In this document: positions 1-14,760 of the stretch, one piece after another
How positions within the stretch are numbered: position 1 is the stretch's first letter
Layout of the letters: the number at the start of each line of letters is the position of its first letter
Source of the DNA: Mugil cephalus
Lineage: Eukaryota > Chordata > Actinopteri > Mugiliformes > Mugilidae
Reading direction: 5' to 3'
NCBI RefSeq assembly: GCF_022458985.1
Contig: NC_061772.1
Location: 10,716,001-10,780,000, forward strand
DNA: 64,000 nt
Notes under the pieces: generated by a model
What the model was told of the DNA's origin: nothing
The model's input: the letters and a program-made list of their open reading frames with translations, nothing else
Databases searched by the model: none
Position numbers and translations under genes: made by a program

Positions 1-11
1 TCAGATCTCAC

Positions 12-77
12 CGTTGGAGACGATCCACTGTGAAATGTCCACATTAGAACAGATGTTAGGCGTCAAGAACATGGGGG
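12..77 (-). CDS. possible internal exon of an unidentified gene leaving the left edge
   Basis: On the minus strand a 66-nt stretch is bounded by a good acceptor (CTGCAG) and a good donor (GTGAGA). One of its three frames is open, reading PNICSNVDISQWIVSN near its end. The preceding frame position is consistent with an internal exon or with a short terminal exon, because a TGA lies at positions 1-3. I do not recognise the protein. Short open stretches between chance splice sites are common, so this is only a candidate for a gene whose remainder would lie outside the window or in unrecognised upstream exons. Confidence 0.2.
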
Positions 78-332
78 CTGCAGCGTCTAATTATAAGAGC
101 CTTCAAATCACCAACGCTTGAAACGGGTACAATGCCAGCAATTCCTAAAAGTAAAATCCTTCAAATAAAATACACAATATTTTGTACATGACACATAGGA
201 TTCCAGTGGTAATGCAAGAGGGAAATCTACATCACAAACAGAACACTGTGCCAGATATATGTGGATCCTTCAGGGCAGCACATACCAACGACCTGAGACA
301 CAGACACAACTGATCCTTCTCAAACACACCTG

Positions 333-361
333 TACACACACACACACACACACACACACAC
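333..361. repeat. (AC)n microsatellite
   Basis: Uninterrupted AC dinucleotide run of about 14 units. It produces spurious Val-Cys repeat reading frames on the opposite strand. Confidence 0.95.
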
Positions 362-2853
362 CAGTCTCCATATATGTGTATCAGGACATCGGTATGTACG
401 GTAGGTAAACACACATGCTGGGTGAGTTCAGTGATAAGACTGAATGGAGACGAGGAGATGCGTGATGGGCACATGATCACACTACTGCTCTTACATCACC
501 TCTTTCACTCTTTCTCAGGACACTCACCTACTTTTGCTCCCTCAGAGCGGATTTCTGTTTTCATTTGTCACGTCTTTCCTTGAAAATATAGTTTTTCTTT
601 TCTCTCTCATAATGTTTCCTTTGCTTCTTTATCTTCATTTCTTACACAACCACTGCTTCCTTAAATTGTAAAAAAGAGGCTTTCTGACTGCTGACAGCTG
701 CTGAGTTATATCGCACAAGCGTTCCTTCCTTTTTAAGTTATACAGCTGTTATTTGTACAGGTTTGTGGGAGAGGAGTTATATGGATTTTAAAGTTTTGGA
801 GCAGTATTTTAAAGTTTTTGAGACTCTGATGCCTTCAGTAGATCCCCATCAGCAGAGAACCATGACGCATGTTTGGTAAAAATAAAACACCTTGAATTAA
901 GACAAACAATTGGAGATTATTCAGAGAGAAAGACATATCAGCTTTTTGGATTGTTGTTCATCTGTCACACACACTTTGGCCAAGTAGTGTTTCCTTCTGC
1001 TCCATCTCAAACAAGAACAACTGAAACGCGAATAAACTTCAAACAGAACAGAGGGAAATATTTTTAATTATTTCTGAATACTCTTCAAAGATCTTGTGAT
1101 TGAATATATTTTGATTCTCCCCATAGCTGTTTCATCTTGTGACCGCCCCGCTCCAACAGCAGAGCCACTGTAGTCTATATGCAGCACAATTCAATCATAT
1201 GAACGGTCGTCTAACGTCTCATGACCGCTGCTCTGAAACCACCGATAACAGTTATTCGACCAAGAAATCATGAAGCTTTTTTAGACTTCTTCAGTGCTCA
1301 GCTTTTAGTCAAGGAACATACGCCTTTAAATGAATCAGATGTCTTCTGGTGTATTTCCTAAACGAGATGACAGTCAGCATGACCCCAGTTTTGGGAAGCA
1401 GAGAGGAGTATCAGCACAGACGTCAAGAGATTAGTTTCGCCACCTTAAACTAGCTCCACATAACAATTCTGTATCATCTATCAGTGTACAGTGTAATAAG
1501 ATATTATAACATCTTTACCTCATTGTGCCTTTTCTGATGTGGAACCGAAGCTAAGTGACATTAAGTAGATCTCTTCCAAGCTGCCAGACTCCACTGACAA
1601 AAACTGTGATTTAACCTTGTAAAAACAGGGGAGCTATGGATGTACAGTTGTTTGTGTTATTGTGTGACTTTGGGTCAGAATTAAATGGCTAAAACACCAC
1701 CGGTAGATCAGCAACTTATATCTAGTGGTGTTGAAGGGGACAAAGTAGCTCCTTCGGTTACCAGGCACAAAGGCCTGTCTGACAGAGGGCTTTGTCTGGG
1801 GTGGGTAAAATATGTTTTGCTGCCGGGCCCATCCACAGCGGTTCATTGCTTTTCTTTTGTGCAGGTACTCCTCTCTGCCTCTAAAATCTGAGGCGGTGCA
1901 GACCACCACCTCCTCCATAGGTTAGTATCTATTCCCCACATTCAAAAAAATAACTATCCAGTTTAAGTATCGGAGTTTTGACCTGGTGATCGTGCTACGA
2001 AAGTCAGAAGAATAGGAGAAACAGACCAGTTAATCCTGGGAACATGCTGAAAATAGTATGACGGTCCATCCGAAATGTTATTGGGACATTTCTGACAAAA
2101 GCCCAAACATCACAGCCAAGATGGTGATAAATGGAGCTTCAGTTGTTCAAATTTGGAAATTAGGAAAGGGAGAGTTTACATTTTCCAGGCTTCAAAGTGG
2201 CAGCTTTTTCCACTCTGCCCTGGCAGGTTTAGTCTCACAGGTAACTTTATAGCTAGTTGTAGACTGGGAAACGGCCCTGGTAGTATTTTATGACTCCGAA
2301 TTTGTATAAACGTTTGAATAATAACAGAAAAATTTATTTAGGGAGAAAAACGTTGTTTTTATAATAATGGAGATTCAGCATATTTTCTCCATAAACTGTG
2401 GAGGGCGAATCATCTGGTTTCAGACTCAGTCTCCCATGACTCATAGTCTATCAGATGACCTCCCTTCAGTTACTTCTTCATCAACACACATCACACGCAC
2501 TTTCTCTCCCCCACTGTCTGTTCTGGGTTAAACAAACAGACATCACACTCATCCTTCTTTCTGAAAACGCACACAGTCATCCATGAGAAGTGTCACCTGT
2601 CTGTTGTTATGATGGTAAAGTTAAAGAAATGCCGACATGTTTAACCACGGAAGGTGAGGAAAGTCTCAGTGTTGCAGACCTTTAAGGAACAATTGTTGTC
2701 CTGCACCACGATTCACTGGCTGCAGAGATGCAGCGGAGTCGCGTCTTTGAACTCTGCACAGCTGAAACTGGGCCTCTCTCTTTCTCCATTGTGTGCCGGC
2801 TCACACAGTTGAGAAAAGGACAAAAGTTCTGGCCACGAGCCTGGTGATCACTT

Positions 2854-2880
2854 TGTGTGTGTGTGTGTGTGTGTGTGTGC
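2854..2880. repeat. (GT)n microsatellite
   Basis: Pure GT run followed by a broken GT-rich tract; a second short GT tract lies at about 3009-3025. Confidence 0.95.
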
Positions 2881-5800
2881 ATGTGTTGTGTGGATGCGTG
2901 TGTGCCAGCTGGTTACATCTGGTTTAAGAGGCCACGAGGGGAGGCTGCTTTCTCCCACTTCACAATATCGCTTACTAATCCCTGCTTCCCAGAAGTTTGT
3001 GTGCATGTGTGTGTGTGTGTGTGTGCGAGAGAGAAAGAGAGTGAGAGGCTGATTCTTTCACAAATTTGATACTTTTTAAAACTTCATGACGTTAATACTG
3101 TTAATGACTGTGTCATTAGACTAAATTTGATCAGATAAATGTCATGAGGACAGCTGCTCTACCCCACCGTCTTGATCTCAAACTCCTCCTTCTTAGACTT
3201 TACATTTGACCGTACATTGTCAACATATACACAGAGTTGCAGTGAATCCTGACGACCACGAACAGTCTTTACGTCTGGGATTGAGTACGCAGCGTTGCTC
3301 TCATGACTAACCGGGACATTTAATTGACCGGTGCAGTCATTAATGTTATTGGTCACACTTGTGTTTTTCCTGCCACGCCTGCACAAAAAAAATGTCTGTA
3401 AGTGCAGCCAGGAGTCGTACTTTATAGTTTCATCCCGACAGATTTTGACAGCAGCTGAGATCGAACTAAGAGTCACATTTCAGATGGATGTCCAACCTAA
3501 CAGGCAGCCTCTGGGACTGACACATGTAATGCAGTTCCACCGCTGGCCACTAGATGCTGGCTACGTGCAGACGTACATGTTAAGATGTACAACTTTACAG
3601 CAAAAATAAATATGTTGACCGCCTGGTCCAAAATAAAATTTGCAGTCTCTTTAACTAATTTATCCACCCATGACAACAGGGACACATTCTATAACTCAGC
3701 AGGCTAAATTAAATCAGATATTATACGACAAGTAGTTCCGACCAAGCAATCTGATTGGTCAATAAAACATTTAGAACGTGCTCAAATCAGCATTACAGCA
3801 CGGCTGACTCATCACTAAAAATATTGCTCCACCAAGTCTGTGGCAACATTATATCCATCTCCACGGCAACACCGTAACTGTCAGAGCTGCAGCAGGAAAC
3901 GGCTGAAAAATACGCTACAAAATGGATCGGTTTGTTGTTAATTTCAATTTATTTGGTGATCTCTGCTTTATTTTGTTGGTATTTGTTGTATAATCACAAT
4001 GAACAATCTCAAATGTTGCTGCTTTCTGCTCATGTGTAACCTGCTCCTTGGTCACGATGACAGTCAGTGGTCTAGACTCATCTGTTGAGCAGGACTCAGT
4101 TGCTCCAGATAAAATCCTGACAGTGATCCTCATTGTTGTTGTTGTCTTGTCAGAACTGTGCTAAAATGTGCATGATTTGTGAACCATGTTTTGATCCTTT
4201 ATTTTGTCATTTGGTCTCCTTCTTTGTGTCACTGATAGTTACCATAATTGTCACCATGGAAATCCGTGATTTGTTACTGTGAAGCACCTGGTCAACAGGT
4301 ATCATGCTGAGTGCTGCTGCCTTCAAAAACCCTGTGGTTATGACATGGAAGATCGTCTGCACAAAACGAAACTCTCGCCATTTAAGTGGTAACCTCAACT
4401 GTAAGTCGAGAAGTAAGAAGAGTTTTGGTGATTGGTGACATTAAGAAAAGATGGGACTGTTGTTAACATCTGCGTTTTATTCATTCATATTATTAAACTA
4501 TACACAACTAAATTGCTTTATATTTACTTGCTATTCACTGGATGTGAAATTAGAGCCTAGCAGAGGTTCATTAACACCACAGGACTGAGCTGTTCATGTG
4601 GACTTTCCTCTTTAACACGATAAACACAATCTGATGTTATAGGTCTTTGTGGGTTAAGCTGACCAAATCACTTATCTTACAATAAGTAATGTCACTCTCT
4701 AACAGCATTAACCTAAAAAGAAAGCAAATTTAATACTGGCCTACATAAGTCTTTCTACCAGACTCAGACCTCTGTTCACATCTGATTTATTCTCAGAGAT
4801 TCAGATAGCGAATGACGTTAAACAAAACATCTATTCTGTGTGATTAGTAGCATACTGTAATTGGACATATTGTCCTCTGTAAGATGATAGAAGGCGTGTT
4901 ATTCCAGCTGTGGGTTCAAAGAGGTGGGATAGAAATACCTTCATCAAGGTTTTGCTAGTGAGCGCTAACTTTCACTGATTTTTCTGCGTGGTTATTTTAT
5001 ACACCACACAGAAAAACCACACATGTGCTTTCACTTACTGGGGCTGATTACGCCTCTCTCAGGACTATGTGAGCGTGTGTGGACCGTGCTTGATTGACGT
5101 CTCCATAACTCTCCAGTTAGCTTAGTTATACCGATGTAACACGACCGACTACACCTTTATCACTCTGACTGGTGCCTGAAGGCCAGTCCCTATCGTATCC
5201 CTACCCCCTGCAGAAGTCTGAGCAGACAGGACGAGTGAAAACACCTTTGATAATCTTGGTTTATAATTCTGCATTAGGTTTAGACATAGCTCATACGCAG
5301 GGTCACGTGTGCCGGTGTGTCGGTGTTCTGAAGTGTTTCTTTCATTTGTCAACTGGATGTGAGCAGCTCACAACTGAGTTTGAGCTAAGAAATGTTAAAC
5401 GGCTCCTTTCATTGAAGGTGCGTAAGCCCGCTGAACTAACTCACTTTAGGAAACACAGTGGCAGAATGAAGTGTCATTTTCCTCAGACATTTCAGCAAAC
5501 AGCACAACTTGTGGACTGCACCACAGGAGGCAGCGTTCATATGCAACACAGAACTCACAATCACACTTAAAGGCAGCATTATCGGTCTTTATTTTTACAT
5601 TGTAAGCAAAATAATTGCTATAAGCTTTTATTTTTACCAGTAAACTTGCTTTACTAATTAAATAAGAAAAAGAAACCTAAGAAATCAAACATGAATTCAC
5701 ATATCCTTGATTTTGTTGAATAAAAAAGAGGAATGTCAGTTCACGTACCACATGTTACATTTCAAATAAATGACGTGTATTTGTGCACCTCAGGTTAGGT

Positions 5801-6856
5801 ACATATCATGAAGTAAAAATGTATTGCGTCTTGACCTTGACCACAGCGTTATGTGCAGTAATGTAGCCACGGTGCTCAGCTGTTGAGGAGGAGAGTGGGA
5901 ATGAGGGTGTAAACTGCATGTGTCATGCTGTTTGTCAACTGTGTAAATGCCACATGACACGTTCTGTGAACTCTGAGCTCACACTCAAACACGTATACAA
6001 TCACAAATACACTCTTAGACCTTGTCACCGGGTAATTCAGAGAAAACACACACATGCAAGACGACTCAGAGGCACCAAGACAAGAGCGAGAGTGTGTGTT
6101 TGTCAGGTAAACATGGAGACAGAAACAAAGTGATAAGGAATGAACGGAAGGGAAAACGTGTGTTTGCATGAGAGCAGATGCTGAATGGACAGAGATAAAG
6201 CGTATTCATGCAGCAGGTTCATTGAAAGATTACAGGGGAATACTTCAGGAGTTCATTGAATTTTATTCAGGGTGACAATCCACAATACGAGACAAATTAT
6301 AGTTGTCGAGCTCTGAGGAGGATCTTGAAAGTACAGGTGCACCATATTTCTTTCTCTGCTTGAACTAGAACTGAAAACTGCTTTCCAAGAATCTTAATGA
6401 AGAACATAAGTTTGGGAGTCAGTGAGTAGACATGATTGATGCTAAGTGAGGTTATGTTTACTTGAAAGAATAGGACACATGATAAGCACTGACTTTCTTG
6501 AAATAATTTTGTTTTCACACACAATCCCTCAGCAGCATCTAAGCTTTAGAGGAATCTTAATACTAACTAGATTCCCTGCGACTCCACAGTGTGACCTAGA
6601 CAGTGTGACTGTGAGGAGACAGAGAGGACCTGTGAGTGAAACTGCTGCCACTTTAAACTCAGTGCACCAGCATCCAGTTGGGTCTGTTCAGCCGGAGATG
6701 TTTTCTATCAAGTTTTTTGTTTCTCTGTCCAGCTGTCACTTTCTATAACATTATTTATTTATCTGCTAGTGTTTTACTCCCTCCTCCTCCCCATCTGTCG
6801 CTCCTCTAATGTTGTTTTCTTCACTTTTGCCTAACTGCTGTTTCTCCTTTGAACAC

Positions 6857-6906
6857 ACACAGAGACACACACACAAACACACACACACACTCGCACGCAC
6901 ACACGC
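6857..6906. repeat. imperfect (AC)n microsatellite
   Basis: Interrupted AC run with GAC and TCGC breaks, typical of an ageing fish microsatellite. Confidence 0.85.
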
Positions 6907-7896
6907 AAGAAAGCTGCAAGCGTTTTATAATTTCATAGGCAGTGTGTGTATGTGTGTGGTTGTGTGTTGCATAACATAAAGGGGAGCCAGAGTGACATCA
7001 GTGCTGAAACACAATCTCCACTTTCCTAATAAGCTATGAACTCCATTAATGTGTGTAGACAGCTGCTGTGTGTGTGCGTGCGTGTGTACATATGAGGCTG
7101 TAAAACCTTTCCCTCTCTCTTGTTCCATGTATGAATACCACCATAATAATAAAACACCAGTGTTATGAAGTAACATCACTCAATGCATAAAATTGCAATA
7201 TAATAACCTGATGTCTGAATGAAACCTGAGCGGACAGAGGGGACATTTGTGGACATTTGTGGACACAAATGTCAAATGAAAAAACCCCTGAGCCATGTGA
7301 TGTAATGAACCGTCACAAAGCTTCGGAAACCCTTCTGATCTGATACATGTAATTACGCTGGCAGCAGCCTTGACTCTCGGAGTGACTTGATTAGGTCCGT
7401 GGCCCATTCAAGGGAATATTTTGTCACATTTTGACTGCGTTATAACACGATGATCTGTTGCCAGCCTTTGAGGTTTTGATTGCAAATAAAAAGGCTTCCC
7501 ACAGCTATTGTTTTCACATCAGAATTCAATTCTTGATTATTACATTTTTTTGGAAAACAAGCCGTAATTTGAATCAGGAGCCGAGTAATGTCATCCAACG
7601 GAAGCCTGGCGCTGCCTAAGTCACAGACCAGTTTGATCAAACGGGGACAAAGTCGGACTTCTTGTTAGTCACTAGCTGCGCTGTCAGGTAGAGCAGAGCA
7701 GAGCCGAGCAGAGCTGCTTTGCCAGTGAGAGCTACATCGGGGCACACACTGCCTGCAGGACAGAAGACAGACCTCGAACCAAAATGTCACATGACTGCCT
7801 TCAAAATAAAGCTCTTGCATAACCATGAGGGCCTGGAAGCAGAGCGTGTGTTTACAATGATCCAGTCTGAAGTTGGATGACTTTCTGAGGGCGTTT

Positions 7897-7921
7897 TGTG
7901 TGTGTGTGTGTGTGTGTGTGT
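7897..7921. repeat. (GT)n microsatellite
   Basis: Pure GT run of about 12 units. Confidence 0.95.
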
Positions 7922-10900
7922 TTCTCTGTGCCCTCAAACATCACTAACGTTTCATCTCCTCTCTTCTGATGTTCATCAGCTGAGCACAGCATGGTTGCTG
8001 CACTTGGTTATCACAAAGCAAGCTGTGCAACTCCAAAACATGACCCGGGCCTCAACAGCGTGAAAGAATATTTCTAGACGCCCGTGACAACAACCACGAG
8101 CCATGCATTGTGCTGAAAATAAAGGGGCTGAGACTGAAGACGTACTGTTTGGTCACAATTCATTAAAACCTGAAGACAAAAAGACAGAACTATACGAACA
8201 CTGCAAACAAACCCCGGCACTCACCTGAAAATGACGCCATGTTCTTGTTTACAGTCTGCAGGCTGTCATGTCATGGTGGAGGTAAGTGATAACATACATC
8301 CAGGAGTTATATTTAAACACACACACTCCCAGTCCCACCACTGAGCACCGGACCTCAAAATCAACACGACTCAGCTCATATTATACCAAATAATCTTTAT
8401 TTCTCAGGGTATAAAACGTCTGTACAAACACATCCTCCTTTAACTGACTCCTACGCTTTTACACAGAGAGTTCAGTGTGAGCAGATTGCAGCAGCACATT
8501 ATCTGTTACAATGTTTTTACATGCAGGGGAAATGAAAACAGAGCAATGCTTCATGCAGGCTGAAGGGCTCGGGTTCCTAAGAGAAGCTCTCAGCTGGTGT
8601 CTCATGTGAGTGAGCTCAGGTGTGCTTTTGGGGGTATCAACCTCAATAAAATCAAATCTTATACTACTCTGTACTTGTCATGAATCGGGCCAGTGTGGGA
8701 ATTTTATTCCCGGTTAAGTCTAAATGTGTATAAACTGATTTGCTTACTGCACACAGAGGCCAGTTTCACGGTATAGCCCGACTTTGGATAGTTGGATGGA
8801 CATATAACTCATTTGCTAGTACAAACATGTTAAAACTCTCTTTTATCCAGTTATATGGAGACATCAACCATAGCCACGAGGGTGTTATTTATACACTTTG
8901 TACTTCCACCCTCCAACACCAGAGTTTAAGATCCCAGATACTTCTGTCTTACTTTTATCAAAATGCCTGCACAGTCCTCTACCTAACGGAAAGTCCCCAC
9001 CATGTCTCTTCTCTGACTGTCAACTGTTCACTTTCTGAGTTCCATCTGTTCTACATTACAAAGCCAAACATCTGTCATACAGGGTGCACACGTCAGTGTG
9101 AGACTAACCTCTGGCAACACACATTTAATGTGGGTCACATGAGCGTTCAGATTTTCAACCTTTTCTACATCTGTCCAGCTTATGGATGTGGATATGTGTA
9201 GCGGGACAGAGGTGACCGTCTTAAAGATCCCAAAGATAAACTGGAAAACACGACCAGGCAGGACGAAGAGAGACGTCGATCACAGAGTGAGAAGTTTCTG
9301 TTCTGTAACGCGACGTTTGTCCAACACATTAACAGCTACAGGTGATGTAACAGGTTTGCACTGTTTGCGTAGCTTCTTTTTTAGCTTAGACAGCGTTTCA
9401 GTCTTACAGGGAGGTATTTTAGTCACCTCTGCTTTTGGCTCTACTCTTGTTTTCACCCTGGCTCGTGAAGGCAACTCACAAATTTCAGTCTTTTCCTGTA
9501 AACATGGCACCTAGGGAGGAATTTATTCTATTGCTTCGACTGAATACATTTCATCAACACTGGATAGCCACATAAAAAAAGTAGCAAATTAACCCCTTTA
9601 ACGGACTCGTCTCTACAGTATTATATATATTATAGCATCTAACATCCAGTAAATATCAACTGTCACATGAATGGCTTTTGTTTGTTCAGATACAAAACAC
9701 TTTTGTATTACAGGATTATTTACAGCATTACAGCATGCTAATTTATCAGGTGTTAAAGGGTAGATAAATATCCAAAACAAAGATTATTCATCCTCCTCCG
9801 GTCAAAAACATGTAAAATATTCTCTATGTGACTGACTCTCTGAATGACAAAGGCATCATTCATGTAGCAATAAATGATCGCATGCTGCGTTCAAAATTAC
9901 TGTGATGGGAAAATAACTGCTCTCCGTGGGTCTTGCATGTAAGTAGATAAAACCTGACAGAGGAAATGCCAGCTATCATAAGAGTCTGCGTGACCTTTAG
10001 CCTACTTAATTCCACCGTTGGCCGAGACTACACACAAACAGCAAGACAAGCAAGCTATTATGTCTTTTTCCTCTGCAAGAAACAATGCTTTTGCTATCAA
10101 GAGTGAGACATGGACACAGTGAGCCCATTCAGACACAGCTGTAACATCTTCAGCAGAAAACTACCAAATGGACCCAGTCACACCCAGCCTTCAAACCGGG
10201 AGTCACGGATTTACTCTGAGACCCGAGCTCAACGCGACCAAACACTTTTTAGCAGACGTGAGTAAAGTTCTCAGATCTGTCTCGGACACTGAACGTCTCT
10301 GCTGTCTGCATTCAGTATAGATTAATAGAAACATTTAAAAGAGAGTGATTATTGGGTGATTATATTCAACAAAAGAGAAATGTGCAAATCTAACTTAAAT
10401 TTTTAAAGTTTGCCAGACGTTACAATGAACATGTTACTTAACTCAGTAATTAAAATTATTCAGTAAATTTCTTGGGCACACCACAGCTCACTCCATTTCA
10501 CACCAGCAGAGAACTCACTTTGAACCAGGCACTATAAAGTGTGATGTTAGTTAACTTTTAGGGACAAAGCATCAACTTGCTCATCACCCCACACGTGATG
10601 GGGAGTCACGGCCGTCAGCTAGAGCTTCCATAGCTGCAGGCAAACTGTCATTCTTTTAGAAAACAACACATCTCTCACCCTTAGCCCGGGATATACTTAA
10701 TTAAACACCCTCCAGCTTGTCTTTTAAACTTCAGGTCAAGAGTCAGATAAAAGCATCACTTGTCCCTGGGCTAAAAAAGGAGAGGACTGTTTTTTTTGTT
10801 GTATTTATGTCTAATAAAGTTGTGTAAGCACAAAATGATGCCAGATCTGCATTGAGTCTGTGCTGCAAGCTTTACTTTGCCTTTTAGTGAGTCTAATACA

Positions 10901-12815
10901 AAGAGCCAGTTAGTTGTTCAGGCACTGTAGAGAAATAAAAGATATCATGGGTAACTACAAGATGCAAAGGAAGGCGTGGCAGCTCAGTGTTTAACAGCCT
11001 CACATTTTGCTTTCAGTTATTTTTATTCTGCTTTGCAACATATAAGGCCTCATCTATTCCAGCGGGGGGCAAGCTACAGTACTAACAGAAGAATCAGTAC
11101 AATTACACAAGAGACACCGTAACGGTAGCCTCTGTGGCGTTAAAGGGTGCAGAACGACAGATGTCGAATGATGGTTTCCATCACAATTCAACATGAAGAT
11201 TATACATAAAGACAAATGCAGGAAAGCAAACGTGATGCATCAAACCATAGCTCATGACAAAACATGATTCAACCTTCACAGTCTTAAACACATACATTGC
11301 TTTGGAGGGCTAAAATATAAACTGGGATTCAGTTTGTTCAGATTATATTCCTCCTGCAGATTTACACGAATAAGTGAGTCCACGCTGAGCACTTGGTTGT
11401 GTTAATTCTTGTGTTAAGTTCTTATGCGTAATGCTGCTTACGTGTCAGGAAAAATAAAATAAATCAAACTCACATCAAGCAGCACAAGTATCTTAAACCT
11501 GGATTACTTGTTCTCGTCTGTGTCAGAATACTTAAGATTAAAATGTCTGTTTTCTCAGTTTGAGACTGAGTTTCATGCGAAGACAAAATGCGGAGGGCAT
11601 TTTTAGTCCCATTAAGGTCAGCTCCAGACAGACGACAGACCACCACCAAAGATTTATATTCTACCAAACCACACTGGTCCCACTCCAGCCTCACTGCCTC
11701 GTCAGTCATTTCCTTATTAATGCAGGATGGATGGGGATGATAAATAACCACAGCTACAAATGGAAAGCAAAGTAGGTCACCGTGGATACCGTGACCGTGG
11801 ATAAATACAACTTGCTGTTGCAGAACAATGCTGATGTTATTATCAGATGGATATTCAGATTGTCTTGATGTGCTGTTTGGTATTATTCGTTGAAGATATT
11901 TTGAACTAAGATTTGTTTCATTGGCCTGATTTTTTTATTGTCTTTTTTTACCCTCATGGGGAAAAAGCGTTGATATTAGTTTTGTTTCAGATCAGACATG
12001 ATACGACCCAAACCAAAGCCTTCACCTCACCAGACATAGTCCCACACTAAAATCTGAGCAGGCGCTGACTCAATAAATTGCTCAGTTCAAGTTTAAAATA
12101 AAAGGTGTATGATTCAGGTTACCGACTAACGCTACAGGTGCCAAAACAGCATGTTCTTTCATTAGAATAACAATGGTCACAGCTACAAAAACAGCTCTAA
12201 AATTAACCACGGCATGCATTTGTTCTGGCTTTAGTTATGCCCGGTGATCGTGTCTGGGTCGGAAAATCCAAAATGACAAAGTCTGCTCTGAGGGACGCTC
12301 TATTTCTGTCAGCAGTTCTTTCTAATCATGGGTATCTGAAGCCAGACTAAAGTTAGAAGTTAGAAAAATGACGATTGGAAGCATTTAGGTCACCAATAAT
12401 AAACCATTATTATACTCTGCATAAAGGCCGCGTGAATCCATAACAGACTAGGAATGGTTTTACCAGAACTCCAGAGTACGTTTCCAAGTTCCTGTTCAAA
12501 TCCTAAACAATACTATCACATCTTCTGTTAGTCCCACAAAAGTACTGGTTTACACCAGTTTAATTCCAGGAGACACAGAAGCACCTTCTCCTGTAAAGGC
12601 TCAGTAGTAGATCCTGTTCACAACAAGAACAAAAGCATTTTACATCCGTGAAAGTCTTGGTTCTCAACCAGTCCAGTCCAGTTGAGGCCGTGTATCAGGC
12701 TCCTTTAAAAAGAAAACCAAACTTCGGTCCACACGGACCAAGCTGATCCCTGACCAGAACTCAAAGGATCAGAGTCAATCGGAGACACCAGCGAAAGGCC
12801 CGTCTCAGGTCTGCT

Positions 12816-14725
12816 CTAGGCCACACAGCAGTACCTTCTCCACCATGACTTTGATAAGCTCTTCATCTTGTCCGGTGTCTGCCTTTGCTTTTTCCGATGC
12901 TTTTGTTTCCCTCTCGAGTGCTTGTGGGAATTGTAGCTCTGCAGGCTGGCCAGTATGGCCGTGTCAAATACTTCCTTGAGATTTTTTTGGGTCAGAGAGG
13001 AGCACTCCATGTAGGCGACCGCTCCGATCTCCATCGCACAGTCCCGGGCGTCCACTGGGTCCACAGGCCGCTCTCTGTATTTTGCCAGGTCAATAAGAAC
13101 CTGCAGACAGGAAGCATCAGTATGTTTGTTATATACATTCTCAGATGACTTTTTACCAAAGCATTAGTGAAGGAGATAAGAAAGAAGCACATTTAATGTT
13201 TTTCGTTTTGGAGTACTTTCTGCCTTTGAGCAATCCTCCATCTAGAGCTTCTGTACAGGAAGTGTTCCCATGTTTCTGTCCCTGCTGATATCAATGGGTG
13301 GGGACAAAATGTAGGAGACACTTATCCGTATTCATATTTTGTGATATAATCTAACAAAATAGCATCTATACCGAGGCTTCCAGTAGAAGGTCTCATTCGT
13401 TAACGTGACACGAACTGATCAGAATTAGAAACTAATCGTCGGATTTGACGCATGGTGACCACTGGGCTAAAACTCCACCTTGACATCCTCTCGAAGGTCA
13501 CACTGCGTCCCCACAAGGACGAGCGGAGCGAAGGGGGCGTGTTTCCGAATCTCAGGAACCCACTTCTCAGGAACGTTCTGGAAGGAGGCGGGACTGACCA
13601 CGCTGAAGCACAGCAGGAACACGTCTGCACTGGTGTAACACAGCGGACGCAGCTTGTCAAACTCATCCTGGAAAGATTGGGAAAGAAAGCAAGTGTCCAC
13701 CGTGAGTGTTAAAACTCAATAATCCTTCAGATAAACAGAGGGTGTCACCAGTGAAGCATGAACAGTAATCTACAACAAACTCTGAGTCCTGTATGTTCTA
13801 GCAGAAGAGGACAGTGGAGAGGGAGACAGGAGGAAAAGTGGGATGATAAATATTTCAAGAAGAGGAAGCAACTGAACAAATTCAGATTCAGTCCCACCAG
13901 AGGAGCAGGAAGGACAACTACTGAGACCTCTCTTGATCTTTTTCTGTGCGTAAGAGAGCTACATGTTTAATCTAGCACTATTGAGAGATCTATTTATTTA
14001 TAGACAATAGACCATGAAGACTTGTAAGGTGTCTCCTCCCTGTCTTTCAGCATTTGCCTTGATCTCCAGCTCAGTCCTTCCTCCCCCTGTGATCCTCCCA
14101 TTTACTTGGTCATCATATCTGTGGACAGGCAATCGCCACGATGATCATGTTGATTTTCTATTTATGTGTGTGACCTTTTGCATTCACAAGTTAATGCATG
14201 ACACACTTGACTTATCCTTGACCATAAGCTCAGTACACATTAGTCCACAAGCTGCCTTTCGTTGTTAGTAAAAAATAAAAAAAAAATTAAAAAAAATGCA
14301 TGGGGACTTTTTGAAGCCATGTTTTGATGGTGTCTAACCAGTTTTAGTCATTCCAATGATATAGATCTTCCGCTATCCTTTCCAGGCAAACCTTGGCTGG
14401 TGCAAATGCAGACATAATGCATCCGTCCTGTGTGTCAGAGCAGAGTGTTTTTCCAAGGAAAGACCAACCAGACAGAAATAGCTGATTAACAAGAAAAACA
14501 AAAACAAAAGAAAAACTGAGGCCAGTTAGACCAGACTTATTTTGTTTGATGACCGGTTTTAATTCCCATTCCTATTATCTATTAAAACCTGAAGATAGGA
14601 GAGTGTAGCAACCCATTTTGATTCCAGTACACCTCTATTTATTTTCCTGTTTCTGACGTAGCTCCTCATTTTCACTGATCAAATTAAGACAAGAAGGGAA
14701 AAAAATGTGTTTCCTGATTCTACTA

Positions 14726-14760
<35 letters not shown>

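Larger units (their letters stand above)
78..12815. other. long gene-poor interval, right part probably rhou 3'UTR
   Basis: I find no recognisable exon in these 12.7 kb. The longest open frames (132 aa at 5172-5570 plus, 153 aa at 8740-9201 plus) match no family I know and lack flanking splice or coding signals. AC/GT microsatellites sit at about 333-361, 2854-2880, 3009-3025, 6857-6906 and 7897-7921. On the minus strand, AATAAA signals at 11934-11939 and 8397-8402 are candidate ends for a rhou transcript, whose 3'UTR is long in mammals. Which one is used cannot be told from sequence. The rest may hold distal regulatory elements of rhou. Confidence 0.5.

Noticed and set aside
2682-3069. Cys/Val and His/Thr repeat proteins
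   Set aside because: They are translations of GT/AC microsatellites.
5172-5570. 132-aa open frame on the plus strand
   Set aside because: Composition is unremarkable and the sequence resembles no protein family I know; no supporting signals nearby.
8740-9201. 153-aa open frame on the plus strand
   Set aside because: No recognisable domain and no splice or promoter context; it lies in a region that may be rhou 3'UTR. Length is compatible with chance in 12 kb of non-coding DNA.
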